The notes under the pieces: model-generated
The model's database searches: none
Seen by the model: the letters and a program-made list of their open reading frames with translations, nothing else
What the model was told of the DNA's origin: nothing
NCBI RefSeq assembly: GCF_001896135.2
Contig: NZ_MPOH02000006.1
Coordinates: 124,001 to 188,000, forward strand
Length of the DNA: 64,000 nucleotides
Source of the DNA: Streptomyces phaeoluteigriseus
GTDB taxonomy: Bacteria > Actinomycetota > Actinomycetes > Streptomycetales > Streptomycetaceae
Direction: 5' to 3'
Shown here: piece after piece, positions 62,449 to 64,000 of the stretch
Layout: each line of letters starts with the position of its first letter
Numbering within the stretch: the stretch's first letter is position 1
Made by a program: the position numbers and the translations under genes

Positions 62449-64000
62449 GTGCACATCCTGCTCCTAGCCAGCGCGTTCAACAGCCTCACCCAGCGCGTCC
62501 ACGCCGAACTGCGCGACCGCGGCCACACCGTGGCGGTGGAACTCGCCCTGCCCGGCAGCCCGTTGCCCGAAGCCGTGCGGCGGCATGCACCGCAGCTCAT
62601 CCTGGCGCCGATGCTGAAGACGGCGATTCCCGAAGAGGTGTGGACGGCGCACACGTGCCTCGTCGTCCATCCGGGGCCGGTGGGCGACCGTGGACCGTCC
62701 TCGCTGGACTGGGCGATCCACGAGGGCATCGAGGAGTGGGGCGTCACCGTTCTCCAGGCCGACGGGGAGATGGACGCCGGCGACGTGTGGGCCTGCGTGC
62801 CCTGCCGACTCCCTCAGGCATCCAAGAGTGAGCTGTACCGGGGCGAGATCGCCGACGCCGCGCTGGAGGCCGTTCTGCTGGCGGTGGAGCGCTTCGCCGA
62901 GGGCACCCACGTGCCGCGCAAGCAGGACACGGCCGGCGCGGCCGACGCCCGACTGCGTCCGCGTCCGTACCTCGACCAGGGTGTCCGGCGGATCGACTGG
63001 GCCGAGGACTCCACCGGGACGGTCCTGCGCAAGCTGAGGGCGGCGGACTCGCAGCCCGGCGTGCTGGATGCGCTGTTCGGCGCCGAGTGGTACCTGCACG
63101 GCGGTCACCCCGAGAGCGGGTTGCGCGGACGTCCGGGGGAGCTGCTGGCGACTCGGGCCGGAGCGGTGTGCCGGGCCACCAGGGACGGCGCCGTGTGGAT
63201 CCCGGAGCTGCGGGCCCGGCGGCTCCCCGGGCAGCCGCCGACGTACAAGCTGCCGGCCGTCTCGGCCCTCGGTGACCGGCTGCCGCCCCTGCCCGAGGTA
63301 CCGGAGGCCACCTGGACGGACATGAGCTACCGGGAGAACGGCGACGTGGGCTTCCTGTCGTTCTCGTTTCCCGGCGGCGCCATGAGCACAGGCCAGTGCC
63401 GTCGGCTGCTGGACGCCTACCGGGAGGCGTGCGCGCTGCCGACGTCGGTGCTGGTGCTGGGCGGCGAACGGGACTTCTTCTCCAACGGGATCCACCTCAA
63501 CGTCATCGAGGCGGCAGACGACCCCGCCGCCGAGTCCTGGGCGAACATCAACGCCATCGACGATCTGGTCGAGGCCGTCCTGACGACGACGGACCGGTTG
63601 GTGGTCTCGGCGGTCGCGGGCAACGCCGCGGCGGGCGGGGCGATGCTCGCCCTGGCGGCCGACGAGGTGTGGTGCCGTTCGGGTGCCGTGCTGAACCCTC
63701 ACTACCGTCTGATGGGGCTGTACGGCTCGGAGTACTGGACCTACACCCTGCCCCGCAGGGTGGGCCCTGCGACGGCGGAACGCCTCATGCGGGAGGCCCT
63801 GCCGGTGAGCGCGGCGAGCGCGCTGGGTCTCGGGCTCGTCGACCGGGTGGTGGACGCCGGGCCCGGAACCTTCGCGGCGGAGGTCGGCCGGCTGGCCGCG
63901 CACCTGTCCGCCCTGCCGGGGACGGCGACCCGGATCGCCGCGAAGAAGACGGAGCTGGAGCGACGGGAGAGCGCGACCCCACTGGCCGCGTTCCGGGAGC
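62449..64000 (+). CDS. hypX: Hydrogenase maturation protein HypX (C-terminus outside window)
   Basis: At least 517 residues are visible before the window ends. The N-terminal half (1-280) is a formyltransferase-like fold: VHILLASAFNSLTQRVHAEL, LVVHPGPVGDRGPSSLDWAI (catalytic His-Pro-Gly region) and LQADGEMDAGDVWA. The second half is an enoyl-CoA-hydratase-like (crotonase) domain: VLVLGGERDFFSNGIHLNVI, AVAGNAAAGGAMLALAADEV and NPHYRLMGLYGSEYWTYTL. HypX makes the CO ligand of the [NiFe]-hydrogenase centre from formyl-tetrahydrofolate under aerobic conditions. Its presence implies that a [NiFe]-hydrogenase gene set lies to the right. GTG 62449 follows GGAGG by 6 bases. Confidence 0.93.
   Translation, partial: MHILLLASAFNSLTQRVHAELRDRGHTVAVELALPGSPLPEAVRRHAPQLILAPMLKTAIPEEVWTAHTCLVVHPGPVGDRGPSSLDWAIHEGIEEWGVTVLQADGEMDAGDVWACVPCRLPQASKSELYRGEIADAALEAVLLAVERFAEGTHVPRKQDTAGAADARLRPRPYLDQGVRRIDWAEDSTGTVLRKLRAADSQPGVLDALFGAEWYLHGGHPESGLRGRPGELLATRAGAVCRATRDGAVWIPELRARRLPGQPPTYKLPAVSALGDRLPPLPEVPEATWTDMSYRENGDVGFLSFSFPGGAMSTGQCRRLLDAYREACALPTSVLVLGGERDFFSNGIHLNVIEAADDPAAESWANINAIDDLVEAVLTTTDRLVVSAVAGNAAAGGAMLALAADEVWCRSGAVLNPHYRLMGLYGSEYWTYTLPRRVGPATAERLMREALPVSAASALGLGLVDRVVDAGPGTFAAEVGRLAAHLSALPGTATRIAAKKTELERRESATPLAAFRE

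Noticed and set aside
1..64000. tRNA, rRNA or known riboswitch genes
   Set aside because: No cloverleaf with a GTTCGAATC-type T-arm in the right context, no rRNA sequence and no recognisable riboswitch consensus was found by eye.

Overview
The window is very GC-rich, uses strongly biased codons with occasional TTA leucine codons, and carries families typical of Streptomyces (StrR-like activator, HxlR regulator, DUF5302, ANTAR, STAS/HATPase partner-switching proteins, PucR-type regulator). I read it as a chromosomal segment of a Streptomyces species. Its centre is an apparently uncharacterised nonribosomal peptide (NRPS) cluster of about 33 kb (7.7-40.9 kb) between ordinary housekeeping genes.

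Left flank (1-7.6 kb): an incomplete aminoglycoside-phosphotransferase-like gene; an ABC-F ribosome-protection gene preceded by a 7-codon leader peptide and a palindrome-bearing promoter; a CPA2-type cation/proton antiporter; a YdjA-like nitroreductase; a PIN-like hypothetical gene; and an insertion-sequence remnant.

NRPS cluster: a StrR-family activator (7667-8716) contains both a TTA codon and a perfect StrR-type operator inside its own reading frame. It is followed by a carrier protein, a PhyH-type dioxygenase, an amidohydrolase and an acyl-CoA dehydrogenase in one operon. A convergent ketoacyl-synthase-III-like gene, a BenE transporter and a divergently transcribed PLP enzyme come next. 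From 16.7 kb one long, mostly overlapping operon encodes a NodU/CmcH carbamoyltransferase, a threonine-type A-PCP didomain, a SyrB2-like non-heme iron halogenase (HxA motif), a SyrC-like cysteine acyltransferase, an A-subdomain/FkbM methyltransferase/PCP fragment, an acyl-CoA-ligase-like enzyme, two large NRPSs (FAAL-PCP-C-A-PCP-C and partial C-A-PCP-C-A-PCP-C) and a PCP-thioesterase fused to a carbamoyltransferase C-terminal (YrdC-like) domain. The logic matches syringomycin: threonine is activated and chlorinated on a stand-alone PCP, moved by the SyrC-like enzyme, and placed on the A-domain-less final PCP. The expected product is a short N-acylated, probably carbamoylated peptide ending in 4-chlorothreonine.

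Right flank (41-64 kb): TerC with a zinc-ribbon tail, an NmrA/HxlR pair, an S1-domain protein, a ZIP transporter, ANTAR/STAS/HATPase signalling genes, a Ter-family protein, a HpnB-like glycosyltransferase, a Glu/Asp racemase-like gene, an O-antigen-ligase-like protein, Lnt, a Nudix hydrolase, 3-hydroxybutyrate dehydrogenase with a PucR-type regulator and an MHS transporter, and finally two small proteins leading into hypX, which is cut by the window end.

Quality note: at least five otherwise intact long genes (ABC-F, KAS III, FkbM-PCP, NRPS-1, NRPS-2) are broken by apparent small indels, one of them in a C7 run. Sequence error is the simplest explanation, so these genes are annotated as probably functional with the break positions given.
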